Made by a program: the position numbers and the translations under genes. Below the pieces are notes generated by a model, which did no database searches, was not told the origin of the DNA, and saw nothing but the letters and a program-made list of their open reading frames with translations. A DNA stretch of 64,000 bases from Tausonia pullulans. Taxonomy: Eukaryota; Basidiomycota; Tremellomycetes; Cystofilobasidiales; Mrakiaceae. Below, piece after piece: positions 47,301 to 59,419 of the stretch. Where the stretch lies: assembly GCA_951802195.1 (NCBI GenBank), contig OX637626.1, positions 372,001 through 436,000 on the forward strand, written 5' to 3'. How positions within the stretch are numbered: position 1 is the first letter of the stretch; each line of letters starts with the position of its first letter.

Positions 47301-50300
47301 ATGGTAGACCTCAGCCTTTTGTCCGACATGGACAAGGTGCGTCTTTCGTCGTTGCCGCCGTCTGGCCGCTCGCGCCCTCCTCACCAACCCGGCCGGGCCC
47401 TCTCTCCTCTTCCTTTGCGCCCCTGTCGCTGACACCTGAAGACGCCCGTCGGGGCGATTGTTACACCTTTCTCACTCCCTTTCCCCGCTCCCGTCCTAGG
47501 CGATCACCGAGATGGAGATCGCACTGTCCATCCTCAAGCCCGAGCTGCGCGATAAAGACGAGATGCTCGCTGAGCTCCTCAAGCATGGCCGAGGCGGCCT
47601 CAAGCAGAGACAACACAAGCTCGACAAACTTGAGCGCGAGATGTCCTCACTTGGATCGGGCAACAGGAAGGGCAAGGGCAAGGAGGACAAGCCACGGACA
47701 GGTGAGCTTCGCGTCGAGTGTGAGCCGGTCATCTATCTGGGTTGGGGCATCGTCGCGCGTGGTCCATACTAGCCCACCGATGCTGGCAAAATCATGCTAA
47801 TCATGCTTTCGCTGGCTTTAGCGCGCTCGCTGTCATCTCCCTCGTCCCTTGCCGACTTCCAGAGCGCCCAGGAAGCCGCCATCGTAGCTGCGACTCAGGC
47901 GAAGCAGGTCGGCAGGTACCTCGCGCCTCCGTCGGACGCGTCGACGCCTTTCTCTGGCCCGCCTGGCTCAGCACCGGCTGGCGCCGAGCAGTACTCGTTC
48001 CCCGCGTCCGGACACAGCACAGCGGCTACCTCCAAGAGCAAGACCTCGTCTCATAAGGGACTCCGTGGGATGTTCAGGAAGCGTGAGTCTCGGGGCGAAC
48101 AGGTTCCGCTAACTGAGTAATCAAACCCTGATCCCAATCTGTGATATGTCTGTTTATCTGAAACGCCGCCAGCGTCATCCCAAAACTCGAGCACAAACAG
48201 CCTCGGCATCCCTCTGGGCGTCTCTGAGAGCGGGCATCATGGCCGCTCCAAGAGGTCGCACTCGAACGCGTCGACCAAGACCATCAAGCCGATTGCACCC
48301 GTCGTCATCCCGCCACCCCTTCCCAGCACGAATTCGCACGGTTTTATCTCGCCCTTGCCGTCCGCCTACCAACCTCCAGTCTCCTCTCCTCTCCGGGCGC
48401 CTCCAACCAACTCTCATAACTCCAATCCGGGGGCACCCGTCATCGCGGCGCTCTCCTCGGCGCTTCTCAACCTCCGGCTCATGCACACGACGCTCACCCT
48501 TCAAGCCAACGAGCAGAGCCGCACCCCTGCCGCCTCGAAGTCGACAGTCACCAACGATAACGGTGGCGGCGCCACTATCCGGGACCGACGGCCGAGCCCG
48601 ACGCACCCTTACGAGCAGGATGTCGACACTTCAACATCCTCCGCCCACAGGCCTCCCTACGGCCGGTCCCTCGGCCATGAGCGCAAGATGTCCTCCAGCA
48701 GTCTTATTTCGAGCGTTCTATCCGTCTGGTCAGTCTTGTAGTTCTGCATACACCGAGCATACACCGTCCTCGCGCTGACCAGTTCCTCTCGCACATCTTC
48801 AGGTACGACGCCGAGCTCATTCCCGAGGGCGTCGAGTTTGAGGGCCCGGCCCACATCGACTACCAGTCTGACTCGGACGACGACGACTCATTCCTCTCGG
48901 AGGACAATGACACGCCTCCCCAGTCTCTCTCCTCTCAGTCGACCCCGACCGAAGACCCGTCCTCCTTCCTTCCCACTCATCCGCCGCCCATTCCCCCTGC
49001 TTCTGAACAAGAACAAGAGGCTTCCCTCGCTACCAACGCCTCATCCCCCAGCCCGAGCAGCGATCCTGTCGCGCTCGCTGCCGCGCCTGTGCGCCCCGCC
49101 GCGGCGACTTCGAGCTCGATGGCGGGCTCGACGCCCGTCCCGGATGTCAAGTGGCGGACGAATCTTCCTGCGCCGACTCCTGATGTCGAGGCGAGTCTGT
49201 GGGGTGTCCTCAAGAAATCGATGGGAAAGGACCTTAGTACCCTCTCAATGCCGGTCACCTTTAACGAGCCGCTCAGCCTGCTTCAGAGGTGAATCGATCC
49301 GGGGTCTTTCAAATAATAATTTTACTTCCTTTGAGCCCGATAACATGTACTGACTAGAGCACCTTACAGAATGGCCGAGGAGGTCGAGTACCCGGAGCTT
49401 CTCACTCTGTTAGTCCCACATGCCTCTGTCCCTTCCCTATTGACATTCACACCTTATTTGGATGCTTTTCACCAGGGCGGCCAACTGTCTCGACCCGGTT
49501 GAGCGGCTCTGCCACATTGCGGCTTTCGCAGTCGCCGGCTACTCTGGCTCCAAGATGCGGACGACGAGGAAGCCTTTCAACCCCATGCTCGTGGGTCTCC
49601 TGCTCGTTTTTTGGTGCGTTGGGAAGCTGAATGATCGCCTTCCTTTTCTATAGGGAGAGACCTTTGAGGCTGTTCGCCCTGGGCTGCGCTTCATCGCCGA
49701 GAAGACGTCCCACCATCCCCCACTCATGGTTAGTCGTCTCACCCACTAGCGGCCTCTTCTGTTAGCGCTTCTGAAGCACTACTGATTTCCCTCATGCCAG
49801 GCCGCTCATGCCGACGGTGAGGGTTGGACGATGTGGGGAACTTCCGGCGCCAAGCAGCGAATCGCCAGTAAGCATTACCTACTCTCGTGCCACACTCTAT
49901 AATTTCCCTACTGACCTGTCCCTCAATCCATCCAGTGACGTCCATGGAGATCCAGCCGCTCGGTTCGACGTTTGTCTTGCTCAACAAGACCGGAGAGAAG
50001 TTCACCTGGACCAAACCATCGTCGTACATGTGCGTTGTCGTCGCCCGATTATTCTCACCTCCCCCAGAGCCCGTTTATTGACCGTATGCCCGCCCTACGT
50101 CCCAAAGTCGCAATCTTGTCGCTGGCAAAAAGTACATCGAGACAATTGGCCGAATGGAGGTGATGAACATAACGACGGGCGATGTCTGCGTCCTGCACTT
50201 CAAGGAGGCGAGCTGGAGCGGAGCGGGGCTCAACGCCGTCTCGTAAGCATTGATGGTTATACCCTTGCCCTGTCGGGCAGTAACTAATGCTTGGCTCCTT

Positions 50301-51282
50301 CCTGTTTGTAGGGGACACGTCATCGACCGCTCTGGCCACAAGGTCGCCTGGATTGACGGCAAGTGGGATTCGAAGCTCACCGTCCGGTGCGTCTCCTCTG
50401 CTTCAGCCCCGCTTGAGCTCGTCTGACACGAAGTTGCGGCATTTATCAGCTACGGAAGCCCCAAGGACCCGCCTCACGTCCTCTGGGCGGCGCGACCCTG
50501 GCCTCCGAATGCTGAGCAGAACTATGGGGTGAGGACTTACTCTCTCTCGCGGTCTTGAAGCACGCGCTGACATTCCCCGTTGTGGCAGTGGACCTACTTT
50601 ACGATCTCACTTAATCAGCTTGATCCCTCCTTCTCTGTATTTATCCCTCCCCTCGAGGTCTGTCGTGTGGACAGCACTGACTCCTCTCCCTCGCCAGTCG
50701 CTCCTCCCACCAACCGACTCACGGTTCAATCCCGCTCAGCGGGCCCTCGAAGAGGGCGACTTTGATCGCGCCGAGGCATGCAAGGCGAAACAAGAGGCGG
50801 CTCAGCGGGCGCGCAAGGCCGCCCGCGACGAGGCTGGCGAGACGTGGAACCCGAGGTGGTTCGTCGAAGAGGCCGAGGGCATGTGGAGGTACAAGGGGGG
50901 CTACTGGTTAGTCCTGGCTCTCGATCCTTTCTTTCTCTCTTGCTGCTCTCCTTGCTGCTGGCGAGACGACGACGCGTCACGTTCGATCGCCTGCCCTCCA
51001 CCTCGCGTTGGGGTGCGCGCGCGTGTCACATCCCCCTTTCCCCCCCCTCCGCTCTTCCCTGGGCGGCCCCGACGGATGTACCCCACACCGGCCGGAGTTC
51101 ATCGTCGACGACGACGTCCGTTGACATCTCCCTCCGAGGAGAAATGACGCGCTAGCGGAGAGAACTGGAGCGGAAAAAAAGGGAGGCCCTCTGCTGACTG
51201 TCAATGCCCTCCACTCTTGGATCGATCTGACCACAGGGAGACGCGCGAGACGGGCGAGTGGGAGAAACTCGAGCTTTGGTGA
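47301..51282 (+). CDS. oxysterol-binding protein-related protein (ORP/Osh)
   Basis: Sixteen exons give 840 residues: 47301-47336, 47500-47701, 47822-48082, 48173-48728, 48803-49288, 49370-49408, 49476-49590, 49654-49728, 49801-49867, 49936-50029, 50108-50242, 50312-50386, 50450-50528, 50589-50636, 50698-50906, 51237-51282. The N-terminal half is a short helical start (residues 1-65) and a long disordered Ser/Pro-rich region; no PH, ankyrin or GOLD domain is seen. The C-terminal half is the sterol/PI4P exchange domain: MPVTFNEPLSLLQR, the signature EKTSHHPPLM (residues 581-590, variant of EQVSHHPP), ASWSGAGLNAVSGHVID, LPPTDSRFNPAQRALEEGD, and FVEEAEGMWRYKGGYW with the closing WEKLELW. Such proteins move sterol and phosphatidylinositol 4-phosphate between membranes at contact sites. 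The last intron is long (330 nt). Confidence 0.93.
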
Positions 51283-52040
51283 TAATCTCTCACAGTTTGT
51301 CTTTTTTCTTCCTCGCACGACATCCTCTCCCATTACCTTTGTTATCGCTTCCGATTCAGCCGGCCCGTGTGCCCGAGACGGACCGCTGGCGGCAGAGGAG
51401 TGGGGCAAGAGAGGGAGAGGAGCGGGGGGGGAGTGGGACAGAGCGAGCTCGGTTCGAACCGCGTTCCGCTGTGGCGGCTTCCTTTCTGTCTTCGGCCGCT
51501 CCTCCGAGCGAACGAGAGGAGGAGAGATCCGACTCCGTTCTTTCATCCCTCATGTCTGTGCCGCCTGTCTGTCTCGCCTGTCTCTTTATGCGCCTCCCGT
51601 TTCCTCCTCCCCTTTGTTTTGGTCGGTCTCCTAGCGTCGCGGACTCTTCTTCCCTTCTCCCTGCCTACCCTACTTGTGATGCAATGATGCTCTACCCTAG
51701 CTCAGACGATGATGCGAGGGAGGGCCCCAGTGCGAGCTGACGAAGGCGCAAGGAGCTGACGACCAGAGAGAACTCTGACGGAGCGAGCGGAGAGCGGGGG
51801 CGGAGGGCCTGTGCCTCGACCCCGGCCGCGCCGGTTGCGCGGGCCCTCCTCCCCTCCGCTGGCTGGCTGGCGTGGCGTCCGCCCCCGCCGTCTCTCCGCG
51901 GCGGCGGCAGTGGCTCGCTCAGCTCGCCTGCTCGCTGCACCTCAGCGCTCGGCCGTCGTCCTTCTCTCCCAACCACCACCCTTATTCCCCCAACCATCTT
52001 CCGCCTCCTCCCCACCCTCCGTCGTAGCATCTCTCTCAAA
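51283..52040. other. intergenic: upstream region of 6PGD gene
   Basis: 758 bp between the oxysterol-binding gene and the 6PGD start. It is GC-rich, then strongly pyrimidine-rich from about 51930 to the ATG at 52041, as expected for the leader of a highly expressed gene. A GGTTCGAACC match near 51448 resembles a tRNA B box but has no tRNA around it. Confidence 0.5.
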
Positions 52041-54691
52041 ATGTCCAACGAGCTGTGCGTCCTTCCCACGCCCCGTCTCCCCTCCCAGCATCACCTCCCC
52101 ATCCTCCCCTCTCCTCTTTTTTCCAGCGGAGCCGAGGGCTGACTTTTCGCTCGCATCATCTCTCGTCGTCATTCTCCTCCCTCCCCCTTCACTCGCCGCT
52201 TGCTTCATCAATGCCACACAGCGGAGACATCGGACTCATCGGTCTTGCCGTCATGGTGCGTCCTCTCTTACTCTTGCTCACCCTTCGCGGCCCTCCTGCG
52301 TCCTGCCCCATCTCAAGCGGGCCGGAGGGTCCGACGGCCGCTCTTGTCTTCATTCCCTCCGCGTTGCAACGACTGACGTGTTGATGTTTTCGGCAAACAG
52401 GGCCAGAACCTCATCCTCAACATGGTGCGTCTTGTAGAGAGAAAGAGCGAGGAAGAAGCGCTCCATCGCTTCACCACCTCCCCCCCAAACGGGCTGCTTG
52501 CGGCACTGGCTTGGGGCGGGCGCTTCCCCTCCGCTCTTTGCGATGAGGCCACGCGCTGACGGAATCGGCGCTCTGCCTTCCCCCATCTTCCCCCCGCCCC
52601 CCTCCACTTTGCTCTCTCTTCTCCCCTCGCCCCATTTCCTCTCCTCCCCACTTCTACTGTATACCTCCATTCCATCTCTTTTCTGCTCGCATTGGGCTCA
52701 TCCGCAAACTCAGAACGACAAGTGAGTGCCCTGTCCTCTTTTTCATCACGAGACCCGCGCCCTCTCCGTTGTTGAACGGTGAGCTTACGTCGACCTCGTC
52801 GCTTTTTCTCTCCAGGGGTTTCAAGGTCGTTGCCTACAACCGTACCGTCTCCAAGGTCGACCACTTCATTGAGAACGAGGCCAAGGGTTCGTAGCTCTCA
52901 TCTGCTCATTGCTACTAACAGAGTCACAGCGACGTTTGTCCGTCATCTCGCTCTCCCGGCTGACTCCCTCGCTCCTTCCAGGAACCAACGTCGTTGGCGC
53001 CCACTCCATCGAGGACCTTGTCTCCAAGCTCAAGACCCCCCGCAAGATCGTCCTCCTTGTCCAGGCGTGAGTGCTGCACTTTCGAACGTCTGTCCCTTCC
53101 CACATGCATGCAAGTGGCTGACCGCCTTGTCATCTCTCCCCCGTCCAGCGGAAAGGCCGTCGATTCCTTCATTGACCAGCTCACCCCTCACCTCGACAAG
53201 GGCGACATCATCATCGACGGTGGAAACTCGCACTACCCGGACTCGATCCGCCGCACCAAGGAGCTCGAGGACAAGGGCTTCCTCTTTGTCGGCTCCGGTG
53301 TTTCTGGTGGTGAGGAGGGTGCCCGTCACGGACCCTCTCTCATGCCCGGAGGATCCCACGCTGCCTGGCCCCACATCAAGGAGATCTTCCGTTCGTGGCA
53401 TTGACCTTGACTCCCAAGAGCAGAGTGACCCGGAGCTAACATGGACTTCCCTTTTACCCTTTCCGCCCCTCCAGAGAAGACCGCCGCGCAGGTCAACGGC
53501 GAGCCCTGCTGCGACTGGGTCGGTGGAACCGGTGCTGGTCACTACGTCAAGATGGTCCACAACGGAATCGAGTACGGAGACATGCAGCTCATCGCCGAGG
53601 CCTACGACATTCTTAAGCGTGGACTCGACCTCAAGGAGGTCGAGATCGCCGAGATCTTCGACAAGTGGAACAAGGGCGTCCTTGACTCCTTCCTTATCCA
53701 GAGTCAGTCCTTCACGTCGCACTCTCTTTTTCTCTTGCTGATGTATCCGTGTCCTCCCCTCCTCTCGCAGTCACCTCCGAGATCCTCAAGTACAACGACG
53801 ATGATGGTGAGCCCATGGTCACCAAGATCCTCGACCAGGCCGGCCAGAAGGGAACCGGCAAGTGGACCGCCATCAACGCCCTCGACATGGGCATGCCCGT
53901 CACCCTCATCGGCGAGGCCGTCTTCGCTCGCTGCCTCTCGGCCATCAAGGAGGAGCGTGTCCGCGCCTCCAAGGTCCTCGCTGGCCCCACCAAGCAGGCC
54001 TTCACTGGCGACAAGCAGCAGTTCATGTGGGTTCACAGTTCTCTCTTAGGTCAACGAGGGTCCCTCGGCTGACAAGTCCACTCTACCCGTTTCCTCTTCA
54101 GCGACGACCTTGAGCAGGCCCTCTACGCCTCTAAGATCATCTCTTACGCTCAGGGTTACATGCTCATGCGCGAGGCCGCTAAGGAGTACAACTGGGAGCT
54201 TAACAACGCCGGTATCGCCGCTATGTGGCGCGGAGGCTGTATCATCAAGTCGGTCTTCCTTGGTGACATCACCAAGGCCTTCCAGAAGGACGCCGCCCTG
54301 GAGAACCTCCTCTTCGACGACTTGTGGGTATAAGTGTAGTTGGAAGTGAGCCTTAGATTAGACCAGTCAGCTGACATCAGCCCGCCTTTTCTTTCAAAGC
54401 TTCAAGCAGGCCATTGAGAAGGCTCAGCCCGGATGGCGCCGCGTCGTCGCCCAGGCGACCATTTGGGGTATCCCTATCCCGGCCCACTCGACGGCCCTCT
54501 CCTTCTTCGACGGCTACCGCTCCGAGACGGTCCCCGCCAACCTCCTCCAGGGTCAGCGCGACTACTTCGGCGCCCACACGTTCCGCGTCCTCCCCGGAAA
54601 GGAGAACGCCCGGCTTGAGGCCGGCAAGGACATCCACATCAACTGGACCGGTCGCGGTGGAAACATCTCGGCCTCGACCTACAACGCTTAA
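52041..54691 (+). CDS. GND1: 6-phosphogluconate dehydrogenase, decarboxylating
   Basis: Eleven exons (52041-52054, 52222-52255, 52401-52424, 52714-52721, 52816-52886, 52982-53066, 53149-53390, 53475-53702, 53771-54026, 54102-54323, 54400-54691) give 491 residues, the family's normal length. The enzyme makes ribulose 5-phosphate, CO2 and NADPH in the oxidative pentose phosphate pathway. The NADP fold reads [20 protein letters not shown], then [24 protein letters not shown] and the substrate signature [35 protein letters not shown], the catalytic-region [14 protein letters not shown] and [16 protein letters not shown] complete it. The first four coding exons are only 14, 34, 24 and 8 nt. The start fits the CT-rich leader and the ATGTCCAACGAG context. 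Codon use is strongly biased to C-ending codons, suggesting high expression. Confidence 0.98.
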
Positions 54692-55491
54692 GTAGTAGTA
54701 CGGTTGATCCGTGGGAGGATGGGGGGTGTCGTTTTAGTTCGTCGTTCTCGTGTTACAGTTCTCCCTTTTTCTCTCTTTCTCTCTGTGATGATGCTCTCTG
54801 CTCCATGTTGTCTTGCTTCTAAATGAAAAAGACCAAAAAGAGGGAGTGACTGTGTACCGTGTATCCATGAGCGCGCGCGTCTGTGGCCTTGATACCGCGC
54901 TCCAGTGTCTATTTCAAGCGAGCAAAGGCCTGTTTGGATCCTTTCTTAGCTTACTTACCACAGGGGACTTCACCAGCGAGGGACCGACCTGGTGAACGAA
55001 ATAAAATACCTCAGTTGTGAGGCACCCCTTGCACAGGGCGAGAGATGCTGGCGCGCATCCTGTCGTTGTACTCCGACATGAGCCAGCCCCTGATTTCGTT
55101 TCCTTCTCCTTCTCGCCCCTCAGTTGTCTTCTCCTGGCCACGTTTTCCTCCCTCCCCCCGCCTCCCCCTTCCAGACGCCCACTTCCCTCTGGACGCAGGC
55201 AAGACATAGGAGGAATTCGACCGGCCGCTGCTGAAACCAACAAGCGGGCCCTCTTCTTCTTCATCGCTCTTGAATACCAGCCTCAACGACCGACCCCCAG
55301 CGAGCTCAGGCGCGCGTGTCTTTTCGCGTCAACACGTCCCTCCTCTCATCCTCATCGCGGCCCCAGCCGACGACGGCACCCCCTCTCCCTCTCACTCTCA
55401 CACACACACACACACTCTCTATCCTCCTCTCTCTCTCTACATCTCTTTCTCTCTTTTTGGACCTCGAACGACGTCAGCGATACAGGGCGCG
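54692..55491. other. intergenic with pyrimidine-rich leader and CA repeat
   Basis: 800 bp with no gene. From about 55370 to 55460 the plus strand is CT-rich and contains a (CA)n run at about 55399-55415 and short (CT)n runs. It is likely the 5' leader of the SEL1-repeat gene. Confidence 0.5.
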
Positions 55492-58400
55492 ATGCAGCAG
55501 CCTCAGTACCCGTACAATCCGCACCAGCAGGCTCAGCCTCAGCCTTACTACCAGCAGCAGCCGCGCGCGGTCGCGCCCGAACGTGTCCTTCGGCTTGGAG
55601 GAGGAGGAGAAGAAGGTGGGGAGAGCAGTGGGAGTCAACTGCCTTACGCTTATGGAGGAGCAGCAGGCAGTGGACGGTTCCAGAACGGCGGGATGGGTAG
55701 CATGATCGGTCCGGGCGGCGGAGGAGGAGGGGGAGGAAGGGGTCTGGACGTCGACGTGAGCGAACTCGAGGCAAGCCCGTTGGCGAGTCTTGGGAGGGCG
55801 GCTGGGAGAGCCAGGAAGGGAAGCGTTTCCGTTGGTACTGGGGTGAGTCCACGAACGAGGATGCGAGCCTGTTCATCTGTTGGGTTGGGAGGGCAGTGGA
55901 TCCGTCAGTCTGTCACCGGAACCCGATCCCTCAGGAGCTGTCGGACAGACGGGCCCCCGGGCGACGAACGCGCGATGGAGGGACAGATGTACACCACTTT
56001 GTGAGAGGAACAAACCAGCTGACGACCTCCTGCCGGTCTTCCCCCTTCCTCAAAGCAGGACACCTCGGCCTCAACATCCACCTCCTCCCAGCCCTCGCAC
56101 CTCCGACCGTTCGCATCCCTCCCCTCGGCAGTGGCGGCGACAGCAGCAGGCTCAGGCACCGCCTCCTCGTCTTCGTACGCGGCTTCATCGCCGCTCGTCT
56201 TCAACTCGTTTCGAGCGTCAGTCGCCGAGACAGATTACACATCGTCCATCTACTCCACCGGGAGCGCCGATGACGACTGGTACTTCGGGGGACGGAGATC
56301 GCGCAATGATGACGAGGAGGACGACAAAAACGACGATGGCGGGAGCGACGATGATGACAAGACGGAGCGCGGAGACTCGGATGATGAGCCAGAGACGGTC
56401 CTCGGTCACGGAGCTGGGCCAGGAGGAGGAGGTGAGCACGGCGGCCAAGATCAACTTCGCCCCCAGTACGGAGGCCTCCCGGACTTCACGACCTCGTCGA
56501 GGCCCTCACGGATGATGGATGAGTCGATTATCATCTCCCCGGTCGAGGAGAACCCAGGGTCCTTGCCCTTTGACTCTCCTTCCCCCACGACGGATTGGGA
56601 CCGGTCGTCCTCTCCTCGGACCGCACACGCCGATGCTCCTACACACTTCCAGCAGCTTTCCAGCGGGGCCAAGAACGACTCTTCAGCCTCTCCCCCCTCG
56701 AGCCACTCTTCGTCGAACAATCAGGACTCGACCGGCGCTCTCAATGGTGACCCCAGTGAAGCTCCATTGCCTTCCCTTCATCACAGCGGCGTCCCGCTCC
56801 GGCGGAGCACGAGCGTCGCGCTGCGTGGCCAACCCCTCCGAGTCAACGTCGATGTCGCGTCTGTCCACATCGAGGACACAGGCGATAATTTTGAGGAGGC
56901 CCATCCGGGTTGGGTGGACGAGCAGTATCGTAGGGGCGGCAGCGGTGGGGGAAGTCCCGTCCCATCGAGCCCGTGGGCGCAGACGCCGAGGCAGGGCGCC
57001 TCGCCTGTGCTCATGCCGACCAGGGCGACCACTAGTTCGAGGCCGATTAAGCTCTCCTCCGCGACGAGGGCGGGGAGCCTTGAGACAATGACAGCGACAA
57101 TGGGAACTTCGGTCGCTGGCTCGTCGAGAGCCGTTCCTCAACGGTCGCAGAGCGACACCCTGACAACTCCTTCGGCAGTGACGGCATCAGCATCGCTAGC
57201 GGGGTCCAACCCACGCAATGCCAGCCCAGTCTTGCCCCGGCCGGCTATGGACGAGGTGCCCTGGCTCCAGCACCACCAATCGTCCTCGTCATCGCCCGTC
57301 CTTGGGCGGGATGAGAGCATGAGCGCCTTTCCTTACCAGCCGACACCTCCGCCACCATCTATCTCAATCCAAAATCTTCCCCCACCCTCCGCCAAGCTGC
57401 AGTACTCGGCCATGCCCCGAACGTATTCTGCTTCCCCGTCCCCCGGCCAAATCTTTGTCGCGCCGTCGTCTTCGGCAAACCCGATCCCCGCCTCATCCCT
57501 TTCCTCGGCCTCAAATCATCAACCGCGGCCCAGACCGGCGTTCAAGGACGGTTCGGGGGCAAGAGCGTCCTCCTCAAGCCTCTCAACGTTCTCGGCAGCT
57601 TCGCTCCCAACGAGGCGCGCTCCGCCGCCACCTCTGCACAAGGTCCCGTACGGAGGGCCGCCCTCGGACCCTACCATCGTGAGGATACCTCCGGCTCTCA
57701 CGAGAGGAGGAAGCTTCAGAGAAGAGCAGGGAAAGCTGTCTTCGGAGAGGCGGAATCGAGCTGAGCGCGAGGCAACGAGGGTCGCCGCTGCCACCATCAC
57801 ATCACCAGTAGTTCCGTCTGGATCGATGGCGCCCAGTCCCCTCACATACTCAGGGTCATCTTTCTCTCTTGCCTCGTCTGCCTCATCCTCCTCCAACGGC
57901 AACTCCCCATCGCCGTCCATCCAGCCGCCCTCGACGTCAGAACTCCCTCGACCGACGCCCACCTTCTCCCGCGGAGAGCTCCATCCGGGACTCTACTCGT
58001 TCTACTCGCTCGCCCCAGCTTCGGACTCCGACTCGCTCGGGGACCTCGGCGGGGTGTATAAGTCCGTCGAGGTCTCCTCGACCCGCTCGCCAAGCCCTCT
58101 GACGGGAAACTCTGCGTTGGACAACGGCGTCGAGATTCTTTCGGAGAACTCTACGATGTCGAGCAAGCCCACGAAGGGACCTGAGGCGTACCTGCAGCTG
58201 GGAATTCGGCAGAGAGGCATGGCAACGACCAAGGACGACCTCGCTCGGGCGGCTATGTACTTTCAGAAGGCAGCGGTGAGGACATCTTTTGCTCTCCGAC
58301 GAACATTGACATGCTGATAATCTCTTTCCCCACCCTTGATCTGCCTTGTCAGATGGTCGATGGGGGTTGTCCCGGCGGAATGCTCTTGTTCGCCCGTTAA

Positions 58401-59185
58401 CCTTTCCTTCTCGAAGCATGAGTATTGCGCTGACCGACTTGCGCTCTCTAGCTGGGGCCTCACTCTTCGGAGTGGATGGGGTGTCGCAAAAGACGAGCGT
58501 TCCGGCTTCAAGTGGCTAAGCAAGGCATGCGAGAGCCAGGCTGCCGAACCGGAAGCCCAGATGAATCGCCCCTCTGACAAGGCCGGCGGTGAGGCAGCCG
58601 TGATCAGCGTGAGTACGAGCTGGCTTCTTCTTTGAGATCAGGGGCTGACGATAGGGCCCCTGTCCCCTGTCAGTTCGAGCTCGTTGTCGCCATCTTTGAG
58701 GTCGCTCAGTGCTTCCTGCATGGATGGGGTTGCAAGAAGGTGAGTCGCTTGTCTCTTTCTTGCCCAAAAACACTGCAGAGGTGCTATGGCTGATTATATT
58801 TTTTACACCTATAGAACGTCGAGAAAGCCATCAGCTACCTTCTGGTCGCTTCCAAACTTGGCGACGTTGACGCCCAGCTTCAGCTCGCGTCTTGTTGTAT
58901 GCATGCTGGCGTTCATTCCACCTTCTCTCGCCGCGCACTGACAGCATCGCTCCCATCGGCAGATCTCCACGGCCTCGGCACAAAGAACGGCAAGTCCAAC
59001 AAGAAGGAGGCTGCGTTCTGGTACCGCGCCGCCGTAGCTCAGGGCAGTTCGGAGGCTGGCCTTTCCTGGTGCGCCGAGTCCCTTGTCCCTCTAGGTGAAG
59101 GCAATCCCTGGGTTGATGAAGTCGGCTGACCATACACTCCCTCAGGATCTACAAAAGGAAGTACGATCCTTCTGGGAGCGGCTGA
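55492..59185 (+). CDS. SEL1-repeat protein, Dsf2/Nif1-like
   Basis: Eight exons (55492-55842, 56059-58275, 58353-58387, 58452-58608, 58674-58739, 58815-58896, 58963-59068, 59146-59185) give 1017 residues. About 850 residues are disordered: a Gln/Pro start, Gly runs, a long acidic block (residues about 195-225) and Ser/Pro-rich sequence. The last 170 residues are SEL1 repeats: EAYLQLGIRQRGMATTKDDL with ARAAMYFQKAA, WGLTLRSGWGVAKDERSGFK, CFLHGWGCKKNVEKAISYLL, YLHGLGTKNGKSNKKEAAFW, ending GLSWIYKRKYD. This plan of a long disordered N terminus and C-terminal SEL1 repeats matches yeast Dsf2 and fission-yeast Nif1, a mitotic inhibitor acting on Nim1. The join over intron 59069-59145 gives the expected WIYKRKYD end. 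Exon 3 uses a GTTCGC donor and is the least certain. Confidence 0.8.
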
Positions 59186-59419
59186 TCATGTGGAAGGCGA
59201 TCATGCATCTCTTATCTCGGACAATGACGTTTTTGCACAAGTCACTTCTCGTTTCGCTCTTGGTTACCACAACGCATCTTGTTCTCCTTGCTTTTCAGTC
59301 TAGTATACACACACAAGCACACGCACACACACGCGCGCATGCACAGGCTTTTCTTTGATCATGTGATACAACAAAAGCAAACAGAGCAGCACAACCGCCG
59401 GAATAAGCAAGCAGACTAC
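59186..59419. repeat. intergenic gap with CA microsatellite
   Basis: The 234-bp convergent gap contains an interrupted (CA)n/(CG)n run at about 59306-59345. It probably lies in 3' untranslated sequence of one or both genes. Confidence 0.6.

Noticed and set aside
47301-48082. A missing PH or ankyrin domain upstream of the oxysterol-binding gene
   Set aside because: A TATA box sits about 150 bp before the ATG and no coding exons with PH or ankyrin character lie between 46250 and 47300, so the short form seems genuine.
51440-51470. GGTTCGAACC match resembling a tRNA B box
   Set aside because: No acceptor stem, anticodon arm or A box could be folded around it.
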